From JAWKVD01 sp041398225 (GTDB lineage Bacteria; Pseudomonadota; Alphaproteobacteria; Caulobacterales; Hyphomonadaceae), in NCBI GenBank assembly GCA_041398225.1, contig JAWKVD010000030.1, positions 1-31,541 on the forward strand: 31,541 nucleotides of DNA, written 5' to 3'. Shown in pieces: positions 7,629 through 15,293 of the stretch (its first letter is position 1; each line of letters begins with the position of its first letter). The notes under the pieces are model-generated. The model had not been told where the DNA came from. It saw only the letters and a list, made by a program, of their open reading frames with translations, and did no database searches. Position numbers and translations under genes: made by a program.

Positions 7629-8585
7629 CTAGACATAGGAGCCGGCGCGCTGGAGCACCCGGCCGCCGGTACCGATCTTGAAGCGGGCGATGCCGGCGCC
7701 GGACTGGGTGTTGACGCCTCCGAGGTCGAGTTCCTTCACGCCCTGTTCGCGCAGTTCCAGCATGGCCGTCCACAGCAGGAGATTGTGCGCCGCGTTGGAG
7801 CGTCCGACCTCGTTGGTCCAGCCGATGTGGTAGGTGGCGCGGCTTCCGTGCAGCAGGAACAGCATGCCGGCGCAGGCGTTGTTGGCCTCGCTGGCGCGGT
7901 AAAGCGCGAGCCCGCCGGACTTGTCCTGCGGGCAGGCGGCGAGGCGCGATTGCTGCCAGGCCTCGGTGAGATCCGGGGGCAGGGCGCGATAGCCGCGTTT
8001 GGCGCGCTGGGCGGTTTCGGCTTCGAGCAGCCAGCGATACTGCGCGGGCTTGGTTCCGCCTCTTTGCGCGCGGATCGCGGACTTTTCGGCCTTGCCCAGC
8101 TTGTTGCGCCATTTCGGATCGAGCGCGGCGCGCAGGGCTTCGGGCTCGGGGGCGAGATCAACCAGAACCGTGGCGTCGCCGGTCATCACGCGGCTGAACC
8201 CTTTGACGCCGGCGGCGCCCGCGTCCTCGGCGTCCGGGGTCACGACCAGCAGGCGCGGGCGCGGCAGGGGCAGCGCGGCCTTGAGCGCCTTGTGCGCGCG
8301 GCGCCGGTCGGCGGCGGAGACCTCGCCGATCCAGACCGGCCCCAGCGTGCACAGGGCGAGACGCGCAAGGCCGGCGAAGGCGCGCGAGACGATCTGGGCG
8401 ATGGCCAGCGTTTCGCCGTCGGCGCGGGTGATGTGGGCGCGCAGGACGCGGGCGCGCGAGGACGCCGTCCGCATCGCGTCGCCATAGGCCCAGTCCTGCT
8501 GCATGGCGGCGCCGGCCGCCGCGTGCAGGCGGTCCCAATCCGCGCGGGAGAGGGCGTCCCAGTTGACGATGAGATCAGACTTCAT
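7629..8585 (-). CDS. FemAB/GNAT-type aminoacyl- or acyltransferase
   Basis: A 318-residue cytoplasmic protein starting MKSDLIVNWDALSRADWDRL. The C-terminal half resembles the FemAB-like GNAT fold (lipid II:glycine glycyltransferase / PEP-CTERM FemAB family): GGLALYRASEANNACAGMLF, ATYHIGWTNEVGRSNAAHNLLLWTAMLELREQGVKELDLGG, then GIARFKIGTGG, in which the HIGW..., AHNLLLW and ELDLGGVN blocks are the usual acceptor-site landmarks. The N-terminal half is a divergent copy of the same fold. Such proteins in Gram-negatives are thought to add amino acids or acyl groups to cell-wall or surface polymers. I chose ATG 8585; upstream reading continues only as an antisense extension over rlmN. No good Shine-Dalgarno is seen. 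Divergent from the small membrane-protein gene. Confidence 0.82.
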   Translation of the reverse strand: MKSDLIVNWDALSRADWDRLHAAAGAAMQQDWAYGDAMRTASSRARVLRAHITRADGETLAIAQIVSRAFAGLARLALCTLGPVWIGEVSAADRRRAHKALKAALPLPRPRLLVVTPDAEDAGAAGVKGFSRVMTGDATVLVDLAPEPEALRAALDPKWRNKLGKAEKSAIRAQRGGTKPAQYRWLLEAETAQRAKRGYRALPPDLTEAWQQSRLAACPQDKSGGLALYRASEANNACAGMLFLLHGSRATYHIGWTNEVGRSNAAHNLLLWTAMLELREQGVKELDLGGVNTQSGAGIARFKIGTGGRVLQRAGSYV

Positions 8586-8718
8586 GGAAACCGGACGCCA
8601 ACCCTTGTTGCGGCACTGTTTCGGGCGTGTCGGGGCGTGTGTCCAGTGGGACCGATAATCGCGACAGGCGAGAGATACGGCGAGAGAGCGACGGGCGAGA
8701 AGGTTCAGGGAGCCGGGC

Positions 8719-8901
8719 ATGTTCGGGAAGAAAGTCGATACGGTGGCGGGATACCGCTTGCCCGAGCCCAGGATCACGCTGACGGCGGTCTGGCTGGCGT
8801 TTCTGTGGGTCGGCCTGCCGCTGCTGGTGATCACGGGTTTGCTCGATCTCGGCATGCAGCTGTTCTTCGGGGTCTGCACCGGATTGTGGTGCCTGGCCTG
8901 A
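8719..8901 (+). CDS. Small membrane protein, 60 residues
   Basis: A short but credible gene: ATG 8719 has a GGGAG ribosome site (8708-8712) at 6 bp. The product has a basic N-terminus (MFGKKVDTVAGYRLPEPR) and one long or two short hydrophobic helices (LTAVWLAFLWVGLPLLVITGLL then LGMQLFFGVCTGLWCLA) with no soluble domain. It lies between a divergent FemAB-like gene and rlmN, 59 bp upstream of the latter and on the same strand, so it could be co-transcribed. I recognise no family. A role in the membrane is all that can be said. Confidence 0.65.
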   Translation: MFGKKVDTVAGYRLPEPRITLTAVWLAFLWVGLPLLVITGLLDLGMQLFFGVCTGLWCLA

Positions 8902-8960
8902 GGGGCGGTTAACGCAGGCTTCATGGCGCCGGGCGATGGCGTCTTTAGCCGTATTCCTGT

Positions 8961-10187
8961 ATGAGCCGCGCCATGTCCGTTCAGCTCGACATTTCGAGGC
9001 GTCCGCCCGCCGAGGCCGGCCAGACCCGCAATCTGTGCGGGCTGTCGCGCGAGAAGCTGCGCGCGGCGATGATCGAGGCCGGCGTCGACGCCAAGAAGGC
9101 GCGGATGCGGGCGAGCCAGGTGTGGCGCTGGGTCTATCATTACGGACACACCGATTTCGACGTGATGACGGACATCGCCAAGGAGCTGCGCGCGGCGCTG
9201 AAGGTCTCGCATGTGGTCGAGCGTCCGGAGATCCGCGAGGCGCTGGTTTCGGTCGACGGAACGCGCAAATGGCTGATCGGGTACGGACCCAACACCGAAG
9301 CCGAGACCGTGTTCATTCCCGATGTCGGTCGCGCCGGCGCGCTGTGCGTTTCGAGCCAGGTGGGCTGCACGCTGAACTGCACCTTCTGCCATACCGGCAC
9401 CCAGAAGCTGGTGCGCAACCTGACCGCCGCGGAGATCGTGGGGCAGGTGATGATCGCGCGCGACGCGCTGGAGGAGTGGCCGACCGCCGAACGCCCGCTG
9501 AACAATGGCGACCGCCGGCTCACCAATATCGTGTTCATGGGCATGGGCGAGCCGCTCTACAATCTCGACAATGTGGCCGAGGCGATCGAGACCATCGCCG
9601 ACGGCGACGGGGTTTCGATCTCGAAGCGGCGGATCACGGTTTCGACGGCGGGCGTCGCGCCGCTGATCCCCGAGCTTGGCAAGCGCACCGGCGCGATGCT
9701 GGCGATCAGCCTGCACGCCACGAACGACGATCTGCGCAACGAGATCGTTCCGATCAACCGCAAATACGATCTGAAGACGCTGTTCGAGGCGATCCGCGCC
9801 TATCCCGATCTCTCCAACTCGAAGCGCGTGACGTTCGAATACGTGATGCTGAAGGGCGTCAACGACACGCTGGCCGAAGCGCGCGACCTGGTGCGGCTGC
9901 TGAAGGGCGTGCCGGCCAAGATCAACCTGATCCCGTTCAATCCGTGGCCGGGCACGCAGTATGAGTGCTCGGACTGGGAGACGATCGAAGCCTTCGCCGA
10001 AGTGCTGAACCGCGCGGGCTACGCCTCGCCGATCCGCACGCCGCGCGGCCGGGACATTCTCGCCGCCTGCGGCCAGCTGCGCTCGGAGAGCGTCAAGCAG
10101 AAGGCGTCGGAGCGGAAGGCCGCCGAGCTTGCGGCGAAACAGGCGGCCGAACAGGCCGCTGAAGGCGAAAGCGGCGGCCAGGCCTGA
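8961..10187 (+). CDS. rlmN: Dual-specificity 23S rRNA/tRNA C2-adenine methyltransferase RlmN
   Basis: A radical-SAM enzyme that methylates C2 of A2503 in 23S rRNA and A37 in certain tRNAs. The iron-sulfur motif CTLNCTFC gives Cys136, Cys140 and Cys143; the two catalytic cysteines are Cys128 (LCVSSQVGC) and Cys370 (ILAACGQL). Further landmarks are VFMGMGEPLYNLDNV, the ISLHATND block, PINRKYDL, FEYVMLKGVNDT and INLIPFNPWPG. The 408-residue length is slightly above average because of a charged C-terminal tail (SERKAAELAAKQAAEQAAEG) after the catalytic domain, which looks like a short helix. The start ATG 8961 may be replaced by the ATG five codons later. Downstream lies the repeat-rich gene-free region. 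Very high confidence. Confidence 0.97.
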   Translation: MSRAMSVQLDISRRPPAEAGQTRNLCGLSREKLRAAMIEAGVDAKKARMRASQVWRWVYHYGHTDFDVMTDIAKELRAALKVSHVVERPEIREALVSVDGTRKWLIGYGPNTEAETVFIPDVGRAGALCVSSQVGCTLNCTFCHTGTQKLVRNLTAAEIVGQVMIARDALEEWPTAERPLNNGDRRLTNIVFMGMGEPLYNLDNVAEAIETIADGDGVSISKRRITVSTAGVAPLIPELGKRTGAMLAISLHATNDDLRNEIVPINRKYDLKTLFEAIRAYPDLSNSKRVTFEYVMLKGVNDTLAEARDLVRLLKGVPAKINLIPFNPWPGTQYECSDWETIEAFAEVLNRAGYASPIRTPRGRDILAACGQLRSESVKQKASERKAAELAAKQAAEQAAEGESGGQA

Positions 10188-10234
10188 GCCGGTCGAGGTC
10201 CTGCGAAATCAAACATCGCGTGGCGTCTTTTCTG

Positions 10235-10439
10235 GCTTGTGCGTTTAAGTCCGCACAAGCTCGCGACCGGACTGGCGTGGGCCATCCGGGATGCGGTGTG
10301 CGGTTCCTCCCTTTTGTTGGCTTCTGCGTTCAAGTCCGCAGGAGGCCGGGGCGCGTGGGGCCGCGCCGATGTCCTGGTCGCGAGGCCAGCGAGCAAGACG
10401 CGATCGTCACGCGCCCGCGTCGGTTGAAGTCCGGTGCGG
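10235..10439. repeat. Three hairpins sharing a TTNAAGT apical loop
   Basis: Hairpin A: GCTTGTGCG-TTTAAGTC-CGCACAAGC (10235-10260), 9 bp. Hairpin B: CTTCTGCG-TTCAAGTC-CGCAGGAG (10321-10344), 8 bp with one G-U. Hairpin C: 10415-10439, 9 bp with two G-U and loop TTGAAGT. They are spaced about 86 and 94 bp. A and B are clearly related outside the loop too, and differ by a compensatory pair (G-C at 10239/10256 versus C-G at 10324/10341), so the stem, not just the sequence, appears conserved. Function unknown. Confidence 0.6.
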
Positions 10440-10911
10440 CTGGCGGGTTTGGCTGGGAACACCGTCCGTCTCGATCGTCAGAGATCACACGGCCCACGTC
10501 CAGCATTTGGACCCATTTCCGCATCCCGGACCCGCGTGCAGATCTCCCGCGAGACCTGGAACCCCGGTTTCGACACCCGGAGCCTGTTTGCAGGCTGAAG
10601 CCGCGTCCTTCCGGGCGAACCCGGATGCTGTCAGTTCCTCGTTCGATCTCTCGTCGGACAGGCCTTGAGGCGGACTGCGGCGACCTCCACACGCCGACCG
10701 GCCCTGACTTCGAAAAGTTCGGAGCTCTCCGAACCCTCCCCGCGCCAGACGCGAGAAGGACTATGCGGGTGAAACCGAGTGGGTCGGACAAGTTTGCGCC
10801 ACCCCTCCCGTCTCGCTTCGCCCTTCGGGCTTGCGATCCACACTCCCCGCCAAAGGCGGTGGAGGAAAAAGCCGTCGTCGTTGCTGGACCGTTGCGAAGC
10901 CGCACACCGGT

Positions 10912-11023
10912 TGTCATCCGGGCGAGGCCGCGGACGAAGTCCGGCCGAGACCAGGACCGTGAAGACCGTCGAGGTTGATGAATGGGTCCCGGCTCTTCGC
11001 TGCCCGGCTTGGCCGGGATGACA
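10912..11023. repeat. 112-bp intergenic element with 19-bp terminal inverted repeats
   Basis: TGTCATCCGGGCGAGGCCG at 10912-10930 matches the reverse complement of 11005-11023 at 16 of 19 positions. Inside are CGGAC-GAA-GTCCG (10931-10943) and CCCGGC...GCCGGG near the right end. It resembles the dispersed GTCATCCCGG-type palindromic intergenic repeats found in many alphaproteobacterial genomes, and could be a non-autonomous mobile element or an exported RNA structure. No transposase is present. Confidence 0.6.
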
Positions 11024-11143
11024 GTCGTGGGAGATCGCGATGGAAGAGCGTCTCGCAGAGACGCGTCCCCTGGGGTCCAGAGGCGAATGATAAGACCGCG
11101 CCCAAGGCGGCAGGTTTCTTCTGAACTGGACCCCGGCTGGATC

Positions 11144-11171
11144 CCGGACGGCTACGCCGTCCGGCCGAGAC
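11144..11171. repeat. Second copy of the CGGAC...GTCCGGCCGAGAC repeat motif
   Basis: CCGGACGGC-TAC-GCCGTCCGG (11144-11164) is a perfect 9-bp hairpin, and its right flank GTCCGGCCGAGAC repeats exactly the sequence at 10939-10951 inside the 112-bp element. It is therefore a partial, structurally varied copy of the same family. Confidence 0.55.
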
Positions 11172-11244
11172 GCGTGGCTGACGCCACGCTTTCCAGAGCT
11201 GAGCAGATTCAGAAAGCGATCAGCGGCGAGGCGGCAGGCGCGGG

Positions 11245-12060
11245 CTAGTGCGGCGTCACGACGGTGAAGGAGGCGGGGTCGATGTCGCGCTGGCCTTTGG
11301 GAAGCGAGAACGCATAGACCCAGTCCTCGCGCACGATCCAGAAATTGTCCGGGGCGGCGGGATCGGCGGAGACGGCGTAGAGACCGCAATCGGCGCCGGC
11401 GATCTTCGGCGCGATGACTTTGGCGCTTTCGGGATAGCCGGGGCCGGCGGGCCTGATCTCGCATTTGGCGATGGCCGCGTCGGAGCCGATGGTCTCCTTC
11501 AGGCGCCAGTCGTCGTTCTTGTAATAGGCGGCGACGCGGACGATGGGGCGGTGCGCCATCGGATCGTCGGGATCGGGCACGGCTTCGGGATGCAGCGGCG
11601 AGGCGATGTAGCTCAATTCGGCGGCGTGGGCGCCGCCGGCGTAATCGAGCGCCACGTGTTCGCCGTCGCAGGCGAGGGCGCGATAGAGCATCACCTGGTC
11701 CGCGAACGGCGTTTCGTCGGTCTCCCATTCGCAGCCCGCCGGCGCGTCGTGCGCAAGCTCGTCCATGGCCATGTAGGCGACGGCGCGGCCGCGGCAGACG
11801 CCCGAGAGCGGCAGGCGCTCGCCGTCATCCGGACAGGGAAGATCGGCCGAGGGCGCCTTGCGGAGGGCGACGGCCTCGGGAGCGGGGCCGGGCCGGGGAC
11901 CGATCTGGTCCTGGCCGATGTCCGGGGCGTAGCCGCCCGGGGGCATGTCGGGGGGCGGCATGTCGGAAGGCGCTTGGTCGACCGTTTCGTTCGACGCTGA
12001 ACAGGCCGCGAGACTGGCTACGAGACCGGCGCCGAGCAGCGCGACCGCGAGAAGGCGCAT
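11245..12060 (-). CDS. Hypothetical lipoprotein, 271 residues
   Basis: Unrecognised. The start is secure: ATG 12060 with AGGAG at 7 bp. The N-terminus MRLLAVALLGAGLVASLAACSAS is a lipoprotein signal with lipobox SLAAC (Cys20). A Pro/Met/Asp-rich linker follows (DMPPPDMPPGG, PRPGPAPE), probably a spacer from the membrane. The remainder is a globular domain with several Cys (LPCPDDGERLPLSGVC, GCEWETDETP, ALACDGEH, KCEIRP, DCGLY), suited to periplasmic disulfides, and hydrophobic strands such as VALDYAGGAHAAELSYIAS and IVRVAAYYKNDDWRL. It is 89 bp downstream of the Kelch gene on the same strand, so the two may be co-transcribed. Function unknown. Confidence 0.8.
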   Translation of the reverse strand: MRLLAVALLGAGLVASLAACSASNETVDQAPSDMPPPDMPPGGYAPDIGQDQIGPRPGPAPEAVALRKAPSADLPCPDDGERLPLSGVCRGRAVAYMAMDELAHDAPAGCEWETDETPFADQVMLYRALACDGEHVALDYAGGAHAAELSYIASPLHPEAVPDPDDPMAHRPIVRVAAYYKNDDWRLKETIGSDAAIAKCEIRPAGPGYPESAKVIAPKIAGADCGLYAVSADPAAPDNFWIVREDWVYAFSLPKGQRDIDPASFTVVTPH

Positions 12061-12149
12061 ACGACATCTCCTGATGTGTTGTCTTCGGCATTTCTCGCGC
12101 GGGATGCGCGCGATTGTCTATCGCGGCGCGCAGCGAAAGGTCGTGGCGC

Positions 12150-13229
12150 TCAACACTTCAGGGCGAAGCGCTCGACGAGATCGCTGGTGTCCGACCCGCT
12201 GGGGCGGCGCGCGCCGCCGACGAGATAGATCGCGTCGTTGACGGCGACGCCGCCGAGACCATGACGCGGGGTGGGCATTTCGGAGACGGTCTCCCAGCGG
12301 TCGGCCGCGGATACGTAGCGCCAGACTTCCGGGTGAACGCCGCCGGGGCGCGGATCGAAATACTCGCCGCCGAAGACATAGAGGTCGCCGCCGATGACGC
12401 CCGCCGCGACGCCGCCGGCTCCGCTTCCGGTCGGCATGGGCGCGGCGGTGCGCCATGTGTCTTCTTTCGGGTCGTAGACTTCGTGGGCGTCGCTGTTTCC
12501 GCCGCTCATCGAGCGCCCGGCGACGACATGCCAGAGACCGCCGATCATCGCGCCGGCGGCGCTGTTGCGCGCGGTAAGGGCGGGCGCGGCGCTCTGCCAG
12601 GCGTCCACGCCGGGATCGTAGACGAGATGCTGAACGGTGTCGGCCTGATCGCCATAGGCGAGGTTGGCCGCGCCTTTCGGGGTGCGCCCGCCGGCGAGGT
12701 GGATGCGGCCGTCGATGGTCGCGGCGACGCATTCGGCGTGCGGGGCGGGCGCGGATGCGCGTGTCTCCCATGCGCGGGCCTGGTCGTTGTAGAGCAGGGT
12801 GTCGGCGGTCGCGGTCCACGCGACGGACCCGTCGTCGCCGCCCCGGAAGCCGCCGAGCTGGAACAGGCGCCCGCCGGCGTCGGCGAGCTGCGGGTGATGG
12901 CGGCGCGCCGGACTGGAGGCGAGGATGGCGGTCTGGCCGGTCTCGGGCGAGAGCGCCATATGCCAGGGCGAGACGCCGACGATGGCGCCGTTCTCGGCGA
13001 GAAGGCCGCCGGAGATGTGGATGCGGGATTTGTGCAGGCAGGGATAGATCTCCTGCACGGCGTGGGGGAGGAGGCCCGGCGTCGTCCAGCACGCTTCGGA
13101 CGGGGCGGCGTGAGCGGCGGGGGCGCGAACAGCCGCAAGGGCGGCGAGGGCGCCGGTTCCGGCGAGGACCAGGCTTCGGCGCGTAAGGGCCGGGGTTGGG
13201 CTGGCGGGTGTCTGGAAGGTGCGGGTCAT
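12150..13229 (-). CDS. Kelch-repeat protein with a Tat signal
   Basis: A 359-residue exported beta-propeller. ATG 13229 lies downstream of a GAGGAA ribosome site, and the N-terminus has a twin-arginine motif (TRRSLVLAGTGALAALAAV) with a likely AHA-A cleavage. The mature protein contains about six Kelch-like repeats: recurring pairs of Gly before a hydrophobic triplet (GGRLFQLGG, GRIHLAGG, GLWHVVAGR, GDLYVFGGEYF, NDAIYLVGG) alternating with Trp-containing strands (ARAWETRA, VDAWQSAAP, EDTWRTAAP, ADRWETVSEMPTPRHG). This is the normal layout of bacterial Kelch or galactose-oxidase-like propellers without obvious catalytic residues; ligand unknown, perhaps a glycan or sialic-acid-like sugar as in NanM. 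An apparent N-terminal extension antisense to the neighbouring transporter is not real. Confidence 0.88.
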   Translation of the reverse strand: MTRTFQTPASPTPALTRRSLVLAGTGALAALAAVRAPAAHAAPSEACWTTPGLLPHAVQEIYPCLHKSRIHISGGLLAENGAIVGVSPWHMALSPETGQTAILASSPARRHHPQLADAGGRLFQLGGFRGGDDGSVAWTATADTLLYNDQARAWETRASAPAPHAECVAATIDGRIHLAGGRTPKGAANLAYGDQADTVQHLVYDPGVDAWQSAAPALTARNSAAGAMIGGLWHVVAGRSMSGGNSDAHEVYDPKEDTWRTAAPMPTGSGAGGVAAGVIGGDLYVFGGEYFDPRPGGVHPEVWRYVSAADRWETVSEMPTPRHGLGGVAVNDAIYLVGGARRPSGSDTSDLVERFALKC

Positions 13230-13358
13230 GCCGGCGGTTCCTCGCAGGATAGGACGGGAGGCTGGATTTTCCCTCAGGCTAGCACGGATCGCGCAGAGGT
13301 GGCGTCGGCGCGCAGCGCGATGTAGGCATGGCCCCCAACCTTGCGGGGGCGAGACGCA

Positions 13359-14690
13359 ATGACGACCACAAGCGAACGGGCGCCGGCGGGGCGCGTGCTG
13401 GCGGCGAGCCTGGTGGGCACGGCCGTCGAGTTCTACGATTTCTACATCTACGCCACCGCCGCCTCGCTGGTGTTCGGGCCGATGTTCTTCCCGTCGACCT
13501 CGGCCTCGGCGCAGCTGATGTCCTCGTATGCGACGTTCGCGATCGCCTTCATCGCGCGGCCGGTGGGCGCGGTGCTGTTCGGCCATTTCGGCGACCGGAT
13601 CGGGCGCAAGTCGACGCTGGTCGCCTCGCTGATGCTGATGGGCGGATCGACCTTCCTGATCGCCTTCCTGCCGGGATACGATCTGGCGGGCTGGCTGGCG
13701 CCGTTGCTGTTGTGCCTGCTGCGCTTCGGGCAGGGGCTGGGGCTGGGCGGCGAGTGGGGCGGCGCCGCGCTGCTGGCGGTGGAGAACGCGCCGCCGGGAT
13801 GGAAGGCGCGCTACGGGATGTTTCCGCAACTTGGCGCGCCGGTGGGATTCATCGCCGCCAACGGCCTGTTCCTGCTGCTCGGCCTGTTCCTGACGCCGGA
13901 GGACTTCCGCGCCTGGGGCTGGCGCATTCCGTTCCTCGGCAGCGCGGTGCTGGTGGCGCTGGGGCTGTGGGTGCGGCTGAGGCTGACGGAGACGCCGGAG
14001 TTCCGCGCGCTGTTGGAGGCGGAGCGTCCGCCGAGCGTGCCGTTGGGCGAGCTGATGCGCTCGCACTGGCGCGCGACGCTGGGCGGCATGTTCGGCGTGG
14101 TGGCGTGCTTCTGCATCTACTACATCGCGACCGCGTTCGCGCTCGGCCATGGCACGACGGCGATGGGGTTCTCGCGCAACGATTTTCTGGCGGTGCAGTT
14201 GGTGGCGATCCTGTTCATGGCCGGCGGCATCGTGTGGGCCGGGGTGTGGTCGGACGCATCGAGCCCGCGGCTGGTGCTGGGCGTCGGCTGCGCGCTGGCG
14301 ATCGGCGCGGGCTTCCTGATGGCGCCGATGTTCGGGTCCGGATCGCTTTTGTGGATCGGCGTGTTCCTGTCGATCCTGCTGCTGTTGATGGGGTTCGTGT
14401 ACGGGCCGCTGGGCGCGTGGCTGCCGGGACTGTTTCCGGCGCGGGTGCGCTACACCGGCGTCAGCGTCGCGTTCAATGTCGGCGGGGTGATCGGCGGCGG
14501 GTTCACGCCGATGGCGGCCAAGGCGCTGGCCGATGCGGGCGGGCTGTCGTTCGTCGGCGCGTATCTGAGCCTCGCGGCGGTGCTGAGCCTGATCGCGCTG
14601 CTGGCGCTGAGGCGTCCGCCGGTGGAGGATCAAACCGGGGCGGGGGCCGGACATGACGACGAGCCGGTGGGCGGAACGGAGATCGTATGA
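13359..14690 (+). CDS. MFS transporter, metabolite:H+ symporter (MHS) family
   Basis: A 443-residue inner-membrane transporter with about twelve hydrophobic helices. The first helix block VGTAVEFYDFYIYATAASLVFGPMFFP, the loop 2-3 motif GHFGDRIGRKSTL and the sequence RFGQGLGLGGEWGGAALLAVENAP are signatures of the MHS family, whose members (ProP, ShiA, KgtP, CitA-like) import osmolytes or organic acids with protons. The substrate cannot be deduced. The start is placed at ATG 13359 (MTTTSERAP); a TTG six codons upstream is less likely. It is divergent from the Kelch gene and its last four bases overlap the ATG of the following lipoprotein gene, indicating translational coupling. Length is typical. 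High confidence in family. Confidence 0.93.
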   Translation: MTTTSERAPAGRVLAASLVGTAVEFYDFYIYATAASLVFGPMFFPSTSASAQLMSSYATFAIAFIARPVGAVLFGHFGDRIGRKSTLVASLMLMGGSTFLIAFLPGYDLAGWLAPLLLCLLRFGQGLGLGGEWGGAALLAVENAPPGWKARYGMFPQLGAPVGFIAANGLFLLLGLFLTPEDFRAWGWRIPFLGSAVLVALGLWVRLRLTETPEFRALLEAERPPSVPLGELMRSHWRATLGGMFGVVACFCIYYIATAFALGHGTTAMGFSRNDFLAVQLVAILFMAGGIVWAGVWSDASSPRLVLGVGCALAIGAGFLMAPMFGSGSLLWIGVFLSILLLLMGFVYGPLGAWLPGLFPARVRYTGVSVAFNVGGVIGGGFTPMAAKALADAGGLSFVGAYLSLAAVLSLIALLALRRPPVEDQTGAGAGHDDEPVGGTEIV

Positions 14691-15232
14691 TGCGGACGGG
14701 ATCGGCGAACAGGTTGGTCGGCAGGCTGGCGATCGCGTTGGCGGCGGGGGCCGCGCTGGCGGTCGCCGGATGCACCAGCGTTCCGTGCGGCGGCGGGTCT
14801 TCGGGCGGGTCGTCGGCGCCGCCGGATGTCGGCGTCGGCTCTTATGCGAAGACGGCCGAGGGCGCGGAAGCCTATATGCGCGCCTATACCGAGACCTGGA
14901 ACCGGCACGATGCGGAGGCCGTCGCGCGCGACTTCTACGCGTTCGGCGGCGACGACGCGGAACGGCTGGCCTCGGTCCGCAAGATGTTCGAAGGACTGGA
15001 GGCGCGCGGCTACGACCATTCCGACATCCACGCCATCAAGGCGTGCATGACCGGGCCCGACACGGCGTGGGCGGGGATGCGGTTCACGCGCCTCAAGGGC
15101 GATGGCGACCTGCTCGGCCCGGCGGTGCAGGGCTCGAGCTATGATCTCGAATGGCGCGACGGGCGCGGCTGGCGGATCATGAAGCTGAACGGCGGGGACG
15201 CCTCCGCGCCGCTGGCCTGCCCCGGCAGCTAG
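14687..15232 (+). CDS. NTF2/SnoaL-like lipoprotein
   Basis: A 181-residue lipoprotein beginning MMRTGSANRLVGRLAIALAA with lipobox VAGC (Cys29), then a Gly/Ser linker (CGGGSSGGSSAPP). The domain from about residue 55 looks like an NTF2/SnoaL or DUF4440-type alpha+beta cone: helix AEAYMRAYTETWNRHDAEAVARDFYAFG, later strands AWAGMRFTRLKGDGDL, SSYDLEWRDGRGWRIMKLNG. Such folds bind small ligands or act as isomerases; the role here is unknown. Its ATG overlaps the transporter stop as ATGA, with GGAG upstream, so it is translated from the same message; it might assist or be co-regulated with the transporter. A tandem repeat begins at its stop codon. Confidence 0.75.
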   Translation: MMRTGSANRLVGRLAIALAAGAALAVAGCTSVPCGGGSSGGSSAPPDVGVGSYAKTAEGAEAYMRAYTETWNRHDAEAVARDFYAFGGDDAERLASVRKMFEGLEARGYDHSDIHAIKACMTGPDTAWAGMRFTRLKGDGDLLGPAVQGSSYDLEWRDGRGWRIMKLNGGDASAPLACPGS

Positions 15233-15272
15233 GGTCGCCCAGCCAGGGTCGCCCGGCCAGGATCGTCCGGCC
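15231..15272. repeat. Three tandem 14-bp repeats
   Basis: AGGGTCGCCCAGCC, AGGGTCGCCCGGCC and AGGATCGTCCGGCC follow one another exactly (15231-15244, 15245-15258, 15259-15272), with 1-3 substitutions between units. The array starts inside the stop codon of the NTF2-like gene and fills the gap to the carbonic anhydrase stop. Confidence 0.85.
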
Positions 15273-15293
15273 CGCCTAGCTGGCCGGGACGAT
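15262..15293. terminator. Hairpin between convergent genes, possible bidirectional terminator
   Basis: ATCGTCCGGCC (15262-15272) pairs with GGCCGGGACGAT (15282-15293), 11 bp with one bulged G, around a 9-nt loop containing the stop codon of the carbonic anhydrase gene. There is no T-run on either side, so it may block RNA polymerase only weakly, protect 3' ends, or need Rho. Confidence 0.4.

Larger units (their letters stand above)
10188..11244. other. Gene-free, hairpin-rich region of about 1.06 kb
   Basis: Between the rlmN stop and the stop of the convergent lipoprotein gene I find no credible gene. Long open frames exist on both strands but have low-complexity Arg/Pro/Ser composition and no ribosome sites. 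What it holds is structure: three hairpins with similar loops (10235-10439), a hairpin GTTCGGA-GCTC-TCCGAAC (10717-10734), a hairpin at 10843-10864, a 112-bp element with terminal inverted repeats (10912-11023), a 9-bp perfect palindrome (11144-11164) and GCGTGGC-TGAC-GCCACGC (11172-11189). This looks like accumulated dispersed intergenic repeats, possibly with a structured RNA. Confidence 0.6.

Noticed and set aside
8925..8946. Possible terminator GGCGCC...GGCGTC-TTT before rlmN
   Set aside because: Only six pairs with one G-U and three T; it lies 15 bp before the rlmN start and could as well be part of its leader.
8586..9716. N-terminal extension of the FemAB-like protein antisense to rlmN
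   Set aside because: Low-complexity sequence complementary to rlmN and the small membrane gene; the FemAB-like fold begins near 8585.
10319..10347. tRNA-like T-arm (TTCAAGT loop)
   Set aside because: The loop fits the T-loop pattern, but pairing gives an 8-nt loop and no acceptor, D or anticodon arms are found nearby.
10843..10864. Hairpin CTCCCCGCC-AAA-GGCGGTGGAG as a terminator
   Set aside because: On the plus strand it is followed by A residues, and on the minus strand the T-run precedes the stem, so it does not fit an intrinsic terminator.
10220..10978. Long open frame of 252 codons on the plus strand in the repeat region
   Set aside because: Low-complexity Arg/Pro/Ser composition, no ribosome site, and it runs straight across hairpins and part of the 112-bp repeat; overlapping frames on the other strand are equally long.
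10631..11728. 365-codon minus-strand frame over the repeat region and into the lipoprotein gene
   Set aside because: Arg-rich nonsense that overlaps the well-supported lipoprotein gene in another frame on the same strand; no start signal.
13332..13349. CCCCC...GGGGG hairpin before the transporter gene
   Set aside because: Only five pairs, near the start codon, and no T-run; not enough to call an element.
13230..14654. N-terminal extension of the Kelch gene to 834 residues
   Set aside because: The extra 475 residues are Arg/Gln/His-rich antisense of the MHS transporter; the Tat signal at 13229 with its ribosome site marks the real start.
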